This document shows, in pieces, positions 34,736 to 43,880 of a stretch of DNA of 64,000 bases. The position numbers and the translations under genes were made by a program. The notes beneath the pieces are model-generated. The model saw nothing but the letters and a program-made list of their open reading frames with translations, was not told where the DNA came from and did no database searches. This stretch comes from Psychroflexus aestuariivivens (GTDB taxonomy: Bacteria > Bacteroidota > Bacteroidia > Flavobacteriales > Flavobacteriaceae): NCBI RefSeq assembly GCF_004010055.1, contig NZ_RQVT01000050.1:62001-126000 (forward strand), written 5' to 3'. Every line of letters starts with the position of its first letter. Positions within the stretch are counted from its first letter, which is position 1.

Positions 34736-35578
34736 ATGCTGAAAAAAGAGACATTGACAATTGAAGGTTCTTCAAAAAAGAAAATCTTAATAGACTATCG
34801 TTATAAAACTGATGAAAAAAATCAACCCATCATGATTTTTTGCCACGGTTACAAAGGTTTTAAAGATTGGGGCGCTTGGAATCTTATTTTCGATAAAATC
34901 GCAAAAACAGGTATTGCAGTTATAAAATTCAATTTTTCTCATAACGGTGGCACTATTGAAAAGCCTATTGACTTTCCAAATTTAGAAGATTTCGCAAACG
35001 ACAATTATTCAAAACAACTATACGATTTGGAACGCATTATAGAATGGACTAAATCTTATTTTGACAATAGCGCTTACTTAGATTTGAATAAACTTTCTTT
35101 AGTCGGCCATAGCAGAGGTGGCGGTATCATTTTGTTGAAAGCCGCTACAAATTCTAATATTTCTAAAGTTGTAACTTGGTCTGGAGTTTCTGATTTTAAG
35201 TCTAGATTTCCTAAAGGTCAAGACTTTGAAAACTGGAAAAATAAAGGTGTTTATTATGTGAAAAATGGAAGAACAGGACAAATGATGCCTCATAATTTTC
35301 AATTTTTTGAAGACTTTCAAGCCAACGAAAAGATTTTGAATATTAAATCAGCATGTGAAAAACTTGAGATTCCTGTCAAAATAATCCATGGACAAGCCGA
35401 TGAATCTGTAAAAATTGAAGAAGCTTACCTTTTAGACAAATACTGCAGTAATAGCGAATTGTCGCTAATTGCCAATGCAAACCATGTCTACAACACCAAG
35501 CATCCATGGAATGAAGAAGATTTGCCCGAACCCGCTGAAGAACTTATAAGACAAACCGTAGATTTTATTTCAAAATAA
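34736..35578 (+). CDS. alpha/beta hydrolase
   Basis: The ATG at 34736 (280 aa) is preferred over an in-frame TTG at 34727. Alpha/beta-hydrolase motifs: oxyanion loop 'FCHGYKGFKDWGAWN', nucleophile elbow 'GHSRGGG', acid near 'GQADESV' and His in 'NANHVYNTKHPW'. No signal peptide, so cytoplasmic. It resembles dienelactone-hydrolase/esterase-like flavobacterial proteins; the substrate is unknown. It follows tRNA-Arg closely (25 nt). Confidence 0.9.
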   Translation: MLKKETLTIEGSSKKKILIDYRYKTDEKNQPIMIFCHGYKGFKDWGAWNLIFDKIAKTGIAVIKFNFSHNGGTIEKPIDFPNLEDFANDNYSKQLYDLERIIEWTKSYFDNSAYLDLNKLSLVGHSRGGGIILLKAATNSNISKVVTWSGVSDFKSRFPKGQDFENWKNKGVYYVKNGRTGQMMPHNFQFFEDFQANEKILNIKSACEKLEIPVKIIHGQADESVKIEEAYLLDKYCSNSELSLIANANHVYNTKHPWNEEDLPEPAEELIRQTVDFISK

Positions 35579-35593
35579 ATTAAAACTAGTTCA

Positions 35594-35950
35594 TTATCTG
35601 AGTATAGATTCAATTTCGGAAACCTTTTGTTCTGCTTGATTAAGGTTAGACAGTGAATCAAATATAAAATCACTTTTGATAAAAACATATTGTGAAGACA
35701 CTTCAATTTTTATAAGGTGGTTGCAAGTTTGTGATGATGTTTCAACTTTATAAATCCCATTTTCGTAGTAAATTTCCCATTTCTTTTTATCTACAAAAGA
35801 ATTCAATTTATTAATAAACGCAAATTTATCCTGGATGAGAAAAGTACTTTTATTTTGAAACCTAAAAGTCTCTGATTTCAGCCGTAATTTGAACACCAGC
35901 AAAACATCTAATACTAAAATTGAAAAACATAAAACTGATAGAATCATCAT
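35594..35950 (-). CDS. membrane-anchored hypothetical protein, about 118 aa
   Basis: The frame extends to 36052, but the first 34 codons are read through the TTACGG palindromes and a poly-T stretch, so the ATG at 35950 is the better start. From there: one TM segment (about residues 3-20, 'LSVLCFSILVLDVLLVF') and a soluble domain of about 95 residues ('KFAFINKLNSFVDKKKWEIY', then a C-terminal helix 'LNQAEQKVSEIESIL'). No family was recognised. It is convergent with the alpha/beta hydrolase (15 nt apart). Confidence 0.6.
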   Translation of the reverse strand: MMILSVLCFSILVLDVLLVFKLRLKSETFRFQNKSTFLIQDKFAFINKLNSFVDKKKWEIYYENGIYKVETSSQTCNHLIKIEVSSQYVFIKSDFIFDSLSNLNQAEQKVSEIESILR

Positions 35951-35999
35951 ATTGCTGATGTTTTTTTGAGTAAAAATAAATAGGCAAGTCAATTTTTTG

Positions 36000-36038
36000 T
36001 TACGGTTCAACCGCAAAAATATTACGGGTTTACCGTAA
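36000..36038 (+). repeat. TTACGG paired-palindrome element, copy 2
   Basis: TTACGGTTCAACCGCAA followed by ATTACGGGTTTACCGTAA repeats the two-hairpin design of copy 1 (9345-9382) with only a few substitutions. It lies between the start of the small membrane protein gene (35950) and gltX (36147), so it could be an operator or an inserted repeat. Confidence 0.65.
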
Positions 36039-36082
36039 TTTTCTTTTTCCACCTAAACTGAAAATTAACATCATTTCTAAAA

Positions 36083-36112
36083 CGCTTAAATTCTAAAAAA
36101 GGATTTTAAGCG
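36083..36112 (+). promoter_or_regulatory. inverted repeat upstream of gltX
   Basis: CGCTTAAA (36083-36090) pairs with TTTAAGCG (36105-36112), ending 11 nt before the gltX -7 box. By position it would cover the -20 to -50 region, as an operator might. It may instead be part of the neighbouring repeat element. Confidence 0.4.
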
Positions 36113-36123
36113 GCAATAAATTT

Positions 36124-36131
36124 TATATTTG
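36124..36131 (+). promoter_or_regulatory. -7 box (TATATTTG) of gltX
   Basis: TATATTTG matches TAnnTTTG 15 nt before the ATG at 36147. It overlaps the upstream in-frame TTG (36129), which argues against that codon being the start. Confidence 0.55.
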
Positions 36132-36146
36132 TACAAAATTCTAGAC

Positions 36147-37661
36147 ATGGATAAAGTAAGAGTAAGATTTGCCCCAAGTCCGACCGGACCGCTTCATATT
36201 GGTGGTGTAAGAACCGCTTTATACAACTATTTATTCGCTAAAAAACATGATGGAGATTTCATCTTGCGTATAGAAGATACTGACCAGACAAGGTACGTGG
36301 AAGGCGCAGAAGATTATATTATAGAAACGCTGAATTGGTGTGGCATTCCTTATGATGAAGGCCCAGGTAAAGATGGTGGTTTTGGTCCTTATCGGCAAAG
36401 TGATCGGAAATCAATTTATGAAAAATATGTGGACGAATTGATTCAGAATAATAAAGCTTACTACGCTTTTGATTCCACAGAAGAATTAGAAAACCAAAGG
36501 AAAATTGCAGAAAAAGAAGGTTCCAAATTTAGTTATGGTCCAAAAAACAGGCATGAGTTGAAAAATTCTCTGAATATGTCTTCAGATGAATTGAAAGCAA
36601 AACTTGATGCCGAAGAAGACTATGTCATCAGATTTAAAACCTCTGCCTCAGAAACTTTATTTATGCAAGATGAAATTCGTGGACATATCGAAGTTGATTC
36701 TGAAGTTTTGGATGACAAAATTTTATTTAAAAGTGATGGCATGCCGACTTATCATTTGGCGAACATTGTAGATGACCACTTAATGGAAATTAGTCACGTC
36801 ATTCGTGGCGAGGAATGGTTGCCTTCTTTACCGCTTCATGTTTCGCTTTACAAAGCTTTTGGCTGGGAGGTTCCTAAATTTGCACATTTACCATTAATCC
36901 TGAAACCAAGCGGCAAAGGGAAATTAAGCAAACGTGATGGCGATCAGCTTGGTTTTCCAGTATTTCCTTTGGAATGGAAAGATCCAGCAAATGGCAATGT
37001 TTCTGCTGGATATCGAGAAGAAGGCTATTTACCTAAAGCTGTCATCAACATGTTGGCATTATTAGGCTGGAACGATGGTACCGATCAGGAATTTTTCAAC
37101 ATGTCCGAAATGATTGAAAAATTTGAAGTGAAACGCATTCATAAATCAGGTGCCAAATTTGATCCTGAAAAAACCAAATGGTTTCAACAACATTATTTAC
37201 AACAAGCACCAGTTGAAAAACTTGTCAAGGAATTCAAAAATATTTTAGCTGAAAAGTCCATCGAAGTCTCGTTACAATATATTGAAGAAGTCGTAAAAAC
37301 CATCCGAGAGCGTGCAACTTTTGTTTCAGATTTCTGGGAATTGTCTTGGTTCTACTTTGAAGCGCCAAAGGAGTTCGATGCAAAATCTTCAAAAAAAGTG
37401 TGGAAAAAAGACTCTTCTTCTTGGATGCGCGCATTGATTGGAAAATTACAAAGTGTAGATGATTTTTCACAGACTAATCTTCAAGATGAAGTCAAAACTT
37501 GGATTAAAACTCAAGATTTAGGATTTGGCAAAATCATGCAACCATTACGTTTAGCCTTAGTTGGTGCAATGCGTGGTCCAGATGTTTTCCATATTGCCAC
37601 ATCAATTGGCAAGGATAAAACCATAGCCAGATTAGAATTTGCGATTGATAATCTAGATTAA
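36147..37661 (+). CDS. gltX: glutamate-tRNA ligase
   Basis: The class I glutamyl-tRNA synthetase (504 aa) attaches glutamate to tRNA-Glu. The HIGH-type motif is 'APSPTGPLHIGGVRTALYNY' (H17-I-G-G) and the KMSKS-type motif is 'KGKLSKRDGD'. The catalytic Rossmann core covers about residues 3-330 and the anticodon-binding domain about 340-500. Start at ATG 36147 because the further-upstream TTG lies inside the promoter box. No Zn-binding Cys cluster was seen. Confidence 0.97.
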   Translation: MDKVRVRFAPSPTGPLHIGGVRTALYNYLFAKKHDGDFILRIEDTDQTRYVEGAEDYIIETLNWCGIPYDEGPGKDGGFGPYRQSDRKSIYEKYVDELIQNNKAYYAFDSTEELENQRKIAEKEGSKFSYGPKNRHELKNSLNMSSDELKAKLDAEEDYVIRFKTSASETLFMQDEIRGHIEVDSEVLDDKILFKSDGMPTYHLANIVDDHLMEISHVIRGEEWLPSLPLHVSLYKAFGWEVPKFAHLPLILKPSGKGKLSKRDGDQLGFPVFPLEWKDPANGNVSAGYREEGYLPKAVINMLALLGWNDGTDQEFFNMSEMIEKFEVKRIHKSGAKFDPEKTKWFQQHYLQQAPVEKLVKEFKNILAEKSIEVSLQYIEEVVKTIRERATFVSDFWELSWFYFEAPKEFDAKSSKKVWKKDSSSWMRALIGKLQSVDDFSQTNLQDEVKTWIKTQDLGFGKIMQPLRLALVGAMRGPDVFHIATSIGKDKTIARLEFAIDNLD

Positions 37662-37720
37662 ATCACATCTTAAAAATTCAAATTTTTGTTTTACATTTAG
37701 ATAAATTTTAAATTCAATTT

Positions 37721-38683
37721 ATGGGAACTTTTTTCACTGTATTTATTCTTATTATCGGTTTCATTATCGTGATTACTGGTATTTTTACCGTCAAACAGCA
37801 AACTGCAGCAATTGTTGAGCGATTTGGCAGATTCCTGAGCATCAGAAATTCAGGATTACACATTAAAATTCCGATTGTAGATCGTATTGCAGGAAGAATA
37901 AACCTAAAAATTCAACAGCTTGATGTAAATGTTGAAACCAAAACCAAAGATGATGTTTTTGTTCATCTGAAAATTTCCGTCCAATATCAAGTGACTTCAG
38001 CAAAAGTTTATGATGCATTTTACAAATTAGAAAGTCCAAGCGCTCAAATCACTTCTTATGTTTTTGATGTTGTACGTGCTGAAGTTCCTAAAATGAAACT
38101 CGACGATGTTTTTGAAAGAAAAGACGACATTGCGAATGCTGTAAAAGCTGAATTAAATGATGCCATGCTAGATTATGGTTACGATATTATTAGAACTTTG
38201 GTCACCGACATTGATCCTGATGAAAAAGTGAAAGATTCTATGAACAGAATTAATGCTTCTGAGCGTGAAAAAGTTGCTGCTGAATTTGAAGGTGAAGCAG
38301 AACGTATTAAGATTGTTGCTGTTGCACGTGCTGAAGCTGAAAGCAAGCGTCTGCAAGGACAAGGTATTGCTGACCAAAGAAGGGAAATTGCCAGAGGTTT
38401 GGAAGAAAGTGTTGAGGTTCTGAATAATGTTGGAATTAACTCACAAGAAGCTTCGGCACTTATCGTGGTTACTCAACATTACGACACTTTACAATCTGTA
38501 GGAAGTCAAACTAACTCGAATCTAATTCTATTACCTAATTCTCCTGAAGCCGGCAGTAATATGCTGAATGATATGATAGCTTCTTTTACAGCGTCCAGTC
38601 AAATCGGGGAAGAGATGAAAAAGCAGAATGATCGTAAGGCTTTGGAGGGTAAAGAAACTAAAAATAAGAAAGACAAATATTGA
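37721..38683 (+). CDS. SPFH/band 7 domain protein (stomatin-like)
   Basis: The 320-aa protein has one N-terminal TM segment (about residues 4-22), an SPFH domain (about 25-190; 'TAAIVERFGRFLSIRNSGLH', 'VKDSMNRINASEREKVAAEF') and a long charged coiled helix rich in alanine (about 165-240, 'IVAVARAEAESKRLQGQGIA'). Stomatin/flotillin-like proteins oligomerise at membranes; roles in membrane domains or protease control are known for relatives. It stands alone after gltX and ends at a very strong hairpin. Confidence 0.93.
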   Translation: MGTFFTVFILIIGFIIVITGIFTVKQQTAAIVERFGRFLSIRNSGLHIKIPIVDRIAGRINLKIQQLDVNVETKTKDDVFVHLKISVQYQVTSAKVYDAFYKLESPSAQITSYVFDVVRAEVPKMKLDDVFERKDDIANAVKAELNDAMLDYGYDIIRTLVTDIDPDEKVKDSMNRINASEREKVAAEFEGEAERIKIVAVARAEAESKRLQGQGIADQRREIARGLEESVEVLNNVGINSQEASALIVVTQHYDTLQSVGSQTNSNLILLPNSPEAGSNMLNDMIASFTASSQIGEEMKKQNDRKALEGKETKNKKDKY

Positions 38684-38702
38684 TGTATTAATTTAATATC
38701 AA

Positions 38703-38746
38703 AAAACAAAAGAGCAGGAATTTATAAATTCCTGCTCTTTTGTTTT
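38703..38746. terminator. strong bidirectional terminator
   Basis: Bases 38703-38746 form a perfect 44-nt palindrome (22-bp arms, no spacer) with A-rich 5' and T-rich 3' sides, between the convergent SPFH and sdhB genes. Confidence 0.95.
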
Positions 38747-38769
38747 ATAATACTTCTAAAAATAGAATA

Positions 38770-39516
38770 CTAACCAGCGACACTTGCACTTAGGTATTCT
38801 CTATTCATTCTTGCAATATTTTCTAAAGAAATGCCTTTTGGACATTCTATTTCGCAAGCGCCAGTATTTGTACAATTACCAAAACCTTCCTTATCCATTT
38901 GGTGAACCATATTCAATACACGGTCATGCGCTTCGATTTCACCTTGGGGTAATAATGCTAACTGAGACACTTTTGCTGAAGTAAACAGCATAGCACTTGC
39001 ATTTTTACAAGCTGCCACGCAGGCTCCACATCCTATACATGTTGCAGCATAAAAGGAGTCATCGGCTTTTTCTTTTTCAATAGGAATAGAGTTAGCATCT
39101 TGAGTATTTCCAGAAGTGTTTACTGAAATATAACCTCCTGCATGCTGAATTCTATCGAATGAGGATCTATCTATTACCAAATCTTTAATGACAGGAAAAG
39201 CAGTAGCTCTAAAAGGCTCAATCACGATTTCATCACCATCATTGAACTTTCTCATGTGAAGTTGACATGTCGTTATGAGTCTGTCTGGTCCATGAGGTTC
39301 ACCATTAATTTGAAGACAGCATGAGCCGCAAATTCCTTCTCTACAATCGTGGTCAAATTCAACAGGTTCTTTACCGTCATTTACCAAATCATTATTCAAA
39401 ACATCTAGCATTTCCAAAAATGACATATCGCCATCTATTCCGTCTACAGTATAGTCTTGAAATCCTCCTTGATCTTGGGCATCTTCTTGACGCCATATTT
39501 TTAGTTTAAGCTTCAT
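38770..39516 (-). CDS. sdhB: succinate dehydrogenase/fumarate reductase iron-sulfur subunit
   Basis: This 248-aa subunit passes electrons from SdhA to the cytochrome b subunit. The [2Fe-2S] ligands are C58, C63, C66 and C84 ('CREGICGSC' ... 'TTC'); the cluster-2/3 motifs are '[11 protein letters not shown]' and '[15 protein letters not shown]'. In the second motif 'CTNTGAC' has Thr between the cysteines, as in other Bacteroidota proteins. It lies 7 nt after sdhA and ends before a long terminator. Confidence 0.97.
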   Translation of the reverse strand: MKLKLKIWRQEDAQDQGGFQDYTVDGIDGDMSFLEMLDVLNNDLVNDGKEPVEFDHDCREGICGSCCLQINGEPHGPDRLITTCQLHMRKFNDGDEIVIEPFRATAFPVIKDLVIDRSSFDRIQHAGGYISVNTSGNTQDANSIPIEKEKADDSFYAATCIGCGACVAACKNASAMLFTSAKVSQLALLPQGEIEAHDRVLNMVHQMDKEGFGNCTNTGACEIECPKGISLENIARMNREYLSASVAG

Positions 39517-39523
39517 AATTCAA

Positions 39524-41527
39524 TTATTTATAGCTTCTTGTTTTTAATTCAATATTATCAAATTCTAATTTTTCCTTGTGAAGTTTAGCGTCTCTTGGAT
39601 TTCCTACAAATTCCCAAGCAGAAACAAATTTATAATTTTCATCGTCTCTTAAAGCTTCACCGTCTTCAGTTTGGTATTCTTCTCTGAAGTGACCTCCACA
39701 GGATTCATTTCTTTCTAAAGCATCTTTAGCAAATAATTCTCCAAGTTCAAGGAAATCTGCCACTCGACCAGCTTTTTCAAGTTCCTGATTTTTTGCTTCA
39801 GCTTTACCCGTTAATTTCACATTTGCCCAGAAGTCATCTCTCAATTCTTTGATTTCTTCCATGGCTTCTTTAAGTTCTTTCTCATTTCGAGACATACCGC
39901 ATTTGTTCCACATGATTTTACCTAATTTTTTGTGGTAATAATCAACAGGATTTTTGCCGTTAGCATCAAAGAGTTTTTGAATTCTTTCTTTGACTTCCCT
40001 CTCAGCAGTTTCAAATTCTTCAGTATCTGTGGAAATTTCACCTGTTCTGATATCATCAGCCAAATAGTCTCCGATAGTATATGGAAGAACGAAATAACCA
40101 TCAGCCAAGCCTTGCATCAATGCAGAAGCTCCAAGTCTGTTAGCGCCGTGATCTGAAAAATTAGCTTCTCCAGCAGCGTAGCAGCCAGGAATTGTAGTCA
40201 TTAAGTTGTAATCAACCCAAAGACCGCCCATCGTATAATGAACTGCGGGGAAAATCATCATAGGTGTTTTGTATGGGTTTTGATCTGTAATTTTCTCATA
40301 CATTTCAAATAAATTACCATACTTAGACTCTACAACCTCTTCTCCTAATTTTATTATTTCATCTTCACTTGGGTTTTTATGACCAGATGTAAAGGCTTTT
40401 TCTTTTCCATAGCGTTCTATAGCAGCTTTAAAATCAAGGTAAACTGCTTGTCCAGTTTTGTTGACACCGTAACCTGCATCGCAACGTTCCTTAGCAGCTC
40501 TAGAAGCTACATCACGAGGAACTAAGTTACCAAAAGCTGGATATCTTCGTTCTAAATAATAATCTCTATCGTCTTCACCAAGTTCGGTTGGTTTTAACTT
40601 ACCTTCACGAATAGCTTTTGCATCTTCTTCTTTTTTGGGCACCCAAATACGTCCATCATTTCTTAAAGATTCGGACATTAAGGTCAACTTGGATTGTAAG
40701 TCTCCAGATACAGGAATACAGGTTGGGTGAATTTGTGTAAAGCATGGATTAGCGAAGAAAGCTCCTTTTTTATGAGCTCTCCAGGCAGCCATCACATTAC
40801 TTCCCATAGCATTAGTGGACAAGTAAAATACGTTTCCATAACCACCAGAAGCTAAAACAACGGCGTGAGCCGAGTGTCGTTCTATCTCACCAGAGACAAG
40901 GTTACGTGCAATAATTCCTCTCGCCTTTCCATCAACAAGAACCAAATCCATCATTTCGTGTCTGTTGAATGCTTGTATTTTACCTCTGTTGATTTGTCTA
41001 TTCATAGCAGAATAAGCACCGAGTAAAAGCTGTTGTCCTGTTTGGCCTTTAGCGTAAAAAGTTCTTGAGACCAAAACGCCACCGAAAGAACGGTTATCTA
41101 AAAGTCCGCCATATTCGCGAGCAAAAGGCACACCCTGAGCTACACATTGATCGATAATGTTTCCAGAAACTTCTGCAAGTCTGTAAACATTTGCTTCTCT
41201 AGAGCGATAGTCGCCACCTTTTACAGTATCATAAAACAATCGGTAATCTGAATCACCGTCGCCTTGATAGTTTTTGGATGCGTTAATTCCTCCTTGGGCT
41301 GCAATGGAATGCGCGCGTCGCGGAGAATCTTGGTAACAAAATGTTTTTACATTATAACCAAGTTCCGCTAAAGTTGCAGCTGCACTTCCACCAGCTAATC
41401 CAGTACCAACGACAATAATATCTATATTACGCTTATTGGCTGGGTTAACGAGATCGATTTCATTTTTATGTTTTGTCCATTTTTTTTCAATTGGACCTTC
41501 TGGTATTTTTGATTCTAAAACTGACAT
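39524..41527 (-). CDS. sdhA: succinate dehydrogenase/fumarate reductase flavoprotein subunit
   Basis: The 667-aa flavoprotein oxidises succinate to fumarate. The FAD-binding motif is '[20 protein letters not shown]' near residue 36, the flavin-attachment region is '[12 protein letters not shown]' (His), and '[10 protein letters not shown]' plus '[12 protein letters not shown]' mark the dicarboxylate site. It belongs to the longer class with C-terminal extension used by Bacteroidota, Bacillus and epsilonproteobacteria. It lies 11 nt after sdhC in the sdhCAB operon. Confidence 0.97.
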   Translation of the reverse strand: MSVLESKIPEGPIEKKWTKHKNEIDLVNPANKRNIDIIVVGTGLAGGSAAATLAELGYNVKTFCYQDSPRRAHSIAAQGGINASKNYQGDGDSDYRLFYDTVKGGDYRSREANVYRLAEVSGNIIDQCVAQGVPFAREYGGLLDNRSFGGVLVSRTFYAKGQTGQQLLLGAYSAMNRQINRGKIQAFNRHEMMDLVLVDGKARGIIARNLVSGEIERHSAHAVVLASGGYGNVFYLSTNAMGSNVMAAWRAHKKGAFFANPCFTQIHPTCIPVSGDLQSKLTLMSESLRNDGRIWVPKKEEDAKAIREGKLKPTELGEDDRDYYLERRYPAFGNLVPRDVASRAAKERCDAGYGVNKTGQAVYLDFKAAIERYGKEKAFTSGHKNPSEDEIIKLGEEVVESKYGNLFEMYEKITDQNPYKTPMMIFPAVHYTMGGLWVDYNLMTTIPGCYAAGEANFSDHGANRLGASALMQGLADGYFVLPYTIGDYLADDIRTGEISTDTEEFETAEREVKERIQKLFDANGKNPVDYYHKKLGKIMWNKCGMSRNEKELKEAMEEIKELRDDFWANVKLTGKAEAKNQELEKAGRVADFLELGELFAKDALERNESCGGHFREEYQTEDGEALRDDENYKFVSAWEFVGNPRDAKLHKEKLEFDNIELKTRSYK

Positions 41528-41538
41528 AATCCTTTCGC

Positions 41539-42237
41539 TTATAAGTTATTAAAATAGTGATATAGAGCTATAAATACAAACCCCATAGGAACAACAATTG
41601 CGTAAGCTGTGGTAAGATTACGAATTAGTTTAGATGTGCCGCTTTTATATCCCGCTAAGCCTTTTTGGTATTTATTTTTAGCTCCTAAAGTTTGAAATGA
41701 TGACGCAAAACCGTGAAGTAGGTGCAACATTAAAAAAATAAAAGCAAATACATAGAGTCCTGTTCTTATAGGATCTCCAGCAAATTTTGCAATAGTTTCA
41801 TCATAATATCGATAAGGATCATCTGGATGTGATTCTACATATTTGTGAACCAACTCTGGAATCCAGAAATCATAAAAGTGTAATCCTAAAAAAGCTAAAA
41901 CTACTATTCCAGAAATTATCATATTTCTTGACATCCAGGTTGAATTCGCAGCGCCATTAAATTTCTTGTAGCTTACAGCTCTTGCTTTACTGTTACGGAT
42001 TTCTAGTACAAAACCCATTACAAAGTGGAAAATAACTCCCGCAATTAAAATAGGTTGCAATATTGCCTGAACTACAAAATTAGTTCCCATGAAATGAGAA
42101 AGCTCATTGAATGTTGATGGGCTTACTACAGTTGTAAAGTTAATTGTAAGATGTTGAGCTAAAAAAAGGACCAAAAAAAGTCCTGAAAGAGCCATAGCAA
42201 CTTTCCTTGCTATTGTTGATTTATTTATTCCAGCCAT
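41539..42237 (-). CDS. sdhC: succinate dehydrogenase cytochrome b subunit
   Basis: The ATG at 42237 gives 232 aa, opening '[20 protein letters not shown]'. The in-frame ATG at 42261 is rejected because it lies inside the -7 promoter box. Five hydrophobic segments (about residues 15-35, 60-85, 105-128, 160-180, 205-228) with histidines in or near them (for example 'LAQHLTINF', 'IFHFVMGF', 'LHFYDFW', 'MLHLLHGF') fit the class B diheme anchor that works without SdhD. It anchors SdhAB to the inner membrane and reduces menaquinone. Confidence 0.92.
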   Translation of the reverse strand: MAGINKSTIARKVAMALSGLFLVLFLAQHLTINFTTVVSPSTFNELSHFMGTNFVVQAILQPILIAGVIFHFVMGFVLEIRNSKARAVSYKKFNGAANSTWMSRNMIISGIVVLAFLGLHFYDFWIPELVHKYVESHPDDPYRYYDETIAKFAGDPIRTGLYVFAFIFLMLHLLHGFASSFQTLGAKNKYQKGLAGYKSGTSKLIRNLTTAYAIVVPMGFVFIALYHYFNNL

Positions 42238-42258
42238 TATTCTGAATTTGATTTTGGA

Positions 42259-42290
42259 CAAAAATACACTTCAAATGTATCACTGACAAA
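42259..42290 (-). promoter_or_regulatory. sdhCAB promoter (TTTG-N20-TATTTTTG)
   Basis: On the minus strand TTTG (42290-42287), exactly 20 nt, then TATTTTTG (42266-42259) match the Bacteroidota consensus TTTG-N19-21-TAnnTTTG. Transcription should start about 42252, ahead of the ATG at 42237. Confidence 0.75.
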
Positions 42291-42761
42291 TTATGCATGT
42301 TTTTTAGACTCAATTTAGAATAGTTTTAAAACTTATTGAGTGATAATCAAAAAAATGATGCTTTTTGTGATTGAGACCTTGAAATTTTAAAAAGATAAAT
42401 GTATGAAAAATGATAATGCTACATTCTTCACCTTAGTTTGTATTCCTTGACAAAACTATGAGATTACGTCAGATCGTACTTATGATAAACTGAACAAGAT
42501 GAATGAATTTAGAGCGTAAGTGCTTTTAATTTATCATAACACAATGAAATAATACCTTGTTTTTTCTGAAATTCATATAGTTCATTTTAATAATTTAAGA
42601 TTAGCTCGGTCTATATGATTAACTTTAGCTGAATAAGAAAACTTTCAAATTCAAACTGACTTAGGTGAAATATTTCAAGACACAAAAAAGATAAAAGTTA
42701 AAATTCTTTGGAATAAAATGTTTTGGTAAATTAGAGGTTTCTTAATTTAATAAATAATTTT
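42291..42761. other. intergenic, nothing definite
   Basis: This AT-rich stretch of about 470 bp between the sdh promoter and the first mscS gene has only short frames. One near 42448-42522 reads 'NYEITSDRTYDKLNKMNEFR' then stop; it looks protein-like but I cannot assign it. It may hold the remains of a small gene. Confidence 0.35.
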
Positions 42762-43646
42762 ATGGATGGCTTTGGTGAAATAAATGATAATGTATTTCAT
42801 TATTTTGAAACGAATTACGTTAACTTGGCGTTTACCCTATTGTTTTTGGTAGCAGGATTTCTGATAGCTAATTTTATCAAACATAGGATTAAACTCCGCT
42901 TAATTAAGAAATCACCAAATCAAATTACAGCTAATTTCATTTCACAGATTATTAGTTTTACTATTAAAACTGCTGTAATTTTAACCACTCTTTACTTACT
43001 TGGCTTAAATGCTTTTACTAATAAAGTTTTAGCAGGAGCAGGACTTTTAACCTTTGTAATTGGATTTGCTTTAAAAGATATTGGAGAAAACTTTTTAGCT
43101 GGAATTATTCTAGCCTTTAAAAGTCCATTCAAGCTTAATGATATGATTGAAGTGGATAAAATTGTTGGCTTTGTCAAGGATATCAACATTCGTGAGACAC
43201 TCATCAAAACGCCAGACGGAAAGGATGTCTTCTTGCCAAACTCTATAATTCTCAAAAACCCTTTATATAATTATACGATCGATGGTTTTTTGAGATACGA
43301 ATTTATAGTAGGTATAGCTTATGAAAATAATCCAAATTTAGCGATTGGTGTTATTCGTGACACCCTCAATGAGATAGAACCAGTTTTAAAAGGAGACAGA
43401 AAGCCTGCTATAGTTATTGATGAATTCGCTACAAACACTATCAATATAAAAGTTTTATTTTGGGTAAATACATTTATCACTAAGAAACGATCTCATCATA
43501 TCAATATAAGATCCCATGTTATGGATCAAGTGATTGGCGCGCTAATAACAGAAGGATTTAGTCTGCCAGCCTCAATCGTTGAATTAAAAAATTACGACCA
43601 ATCGAGTTCTTTAAATTTAAAATTAGATAATGATAAAGAAGTGTAA
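42762..43646 (+). CDS. MscS-family mechanosensitive ion channel
   Basis: The 294-aa protein has three TM segments (about residues 19-38, 66-85, 88-110). The pore helix region 'KVLAGAGLLTFVIGFALKDI' precedes the conserved beta-domain start 'ENFLAGIILAFKSPFKLNDM' and 'LIKTPDGKDVFLPNSIILKN'. It opens under membrane tension on osmotic downshock. A second MscS-type gene is at 52901. It stands alone, 115 nt or more from any other feature. The pore helix is glycine/alanine-rich as expected. Confidence 0.93.
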   Translation: MDGFGEINDNVFHYFETNYVNLAFTLLFLVAGFLIANFIKHRIKLRLIKKSPNQITANFISQIISFTIKTAVILTTLYLLGLNAFTNKVLAGAGLLTFVIGFALKDIGENFLAGIILAFKSPFKLNDMIEVDKIVGFVKDINIRETLIKTPDGKDVFLPNSIILKNPLYNYTIDGFLRYEFIVGIAYENNPNLAIGVIRDTLNEIEPVLKGDRKPAIVIDEFATNTINIKVLFWVNTFITKKRSHHINIRSHVMDQVIGALITEGFSLPASIVELKNYDQSSSLNLKLDNDKEV

Positions 43647-43880
43647 GTTTTAAATAATAAAATCATCAACTCTATGAAAATATTTCTTAAGGCTTAGACT
43701 ATATCCAAGATTATAATTTTTATTCTAAAAATGTACGGGAAGACTTTTCATATGATCGATGAAGTAGGACTATCTTACGGCAGAATTCTAATGAACGAAT
43801 GAAATCTCATATCAAAAAGCAATTCAAGCTGAACGACTTATTCAAATAGGTTTAATTATCTTTGAAAAAATTCAAAATTT
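43647..43880. other. gap with possible gene fragment
   Basis: Between mscS and the aminopeptidase gene a short frame starting at ATG 43730 reads 'MYGKTFHMIDEVGLSYGRIL' and continues in another frame as 'NEISYQKAIQAERLIQIG'. This may be a decayed small gene. No family was recognised. Confidence 0.3.
43857..43864 (+). promoter_or_regulatory. -7 box (TATCTTTG) of the aminopeptidase gene
   Basis: TATCTTTG matches TAnnTTTG 16 nt before the ATG at 43881. Confidence 0.5.

Noticed and set aside
35951-36052. The first 34 codons of the minus-strand frame ending at 35594
   Set aside because: They are read through the TTACGG palindromes and a T-run, with no conserved content; the ATG at 35950 directly precedes the TM segment.
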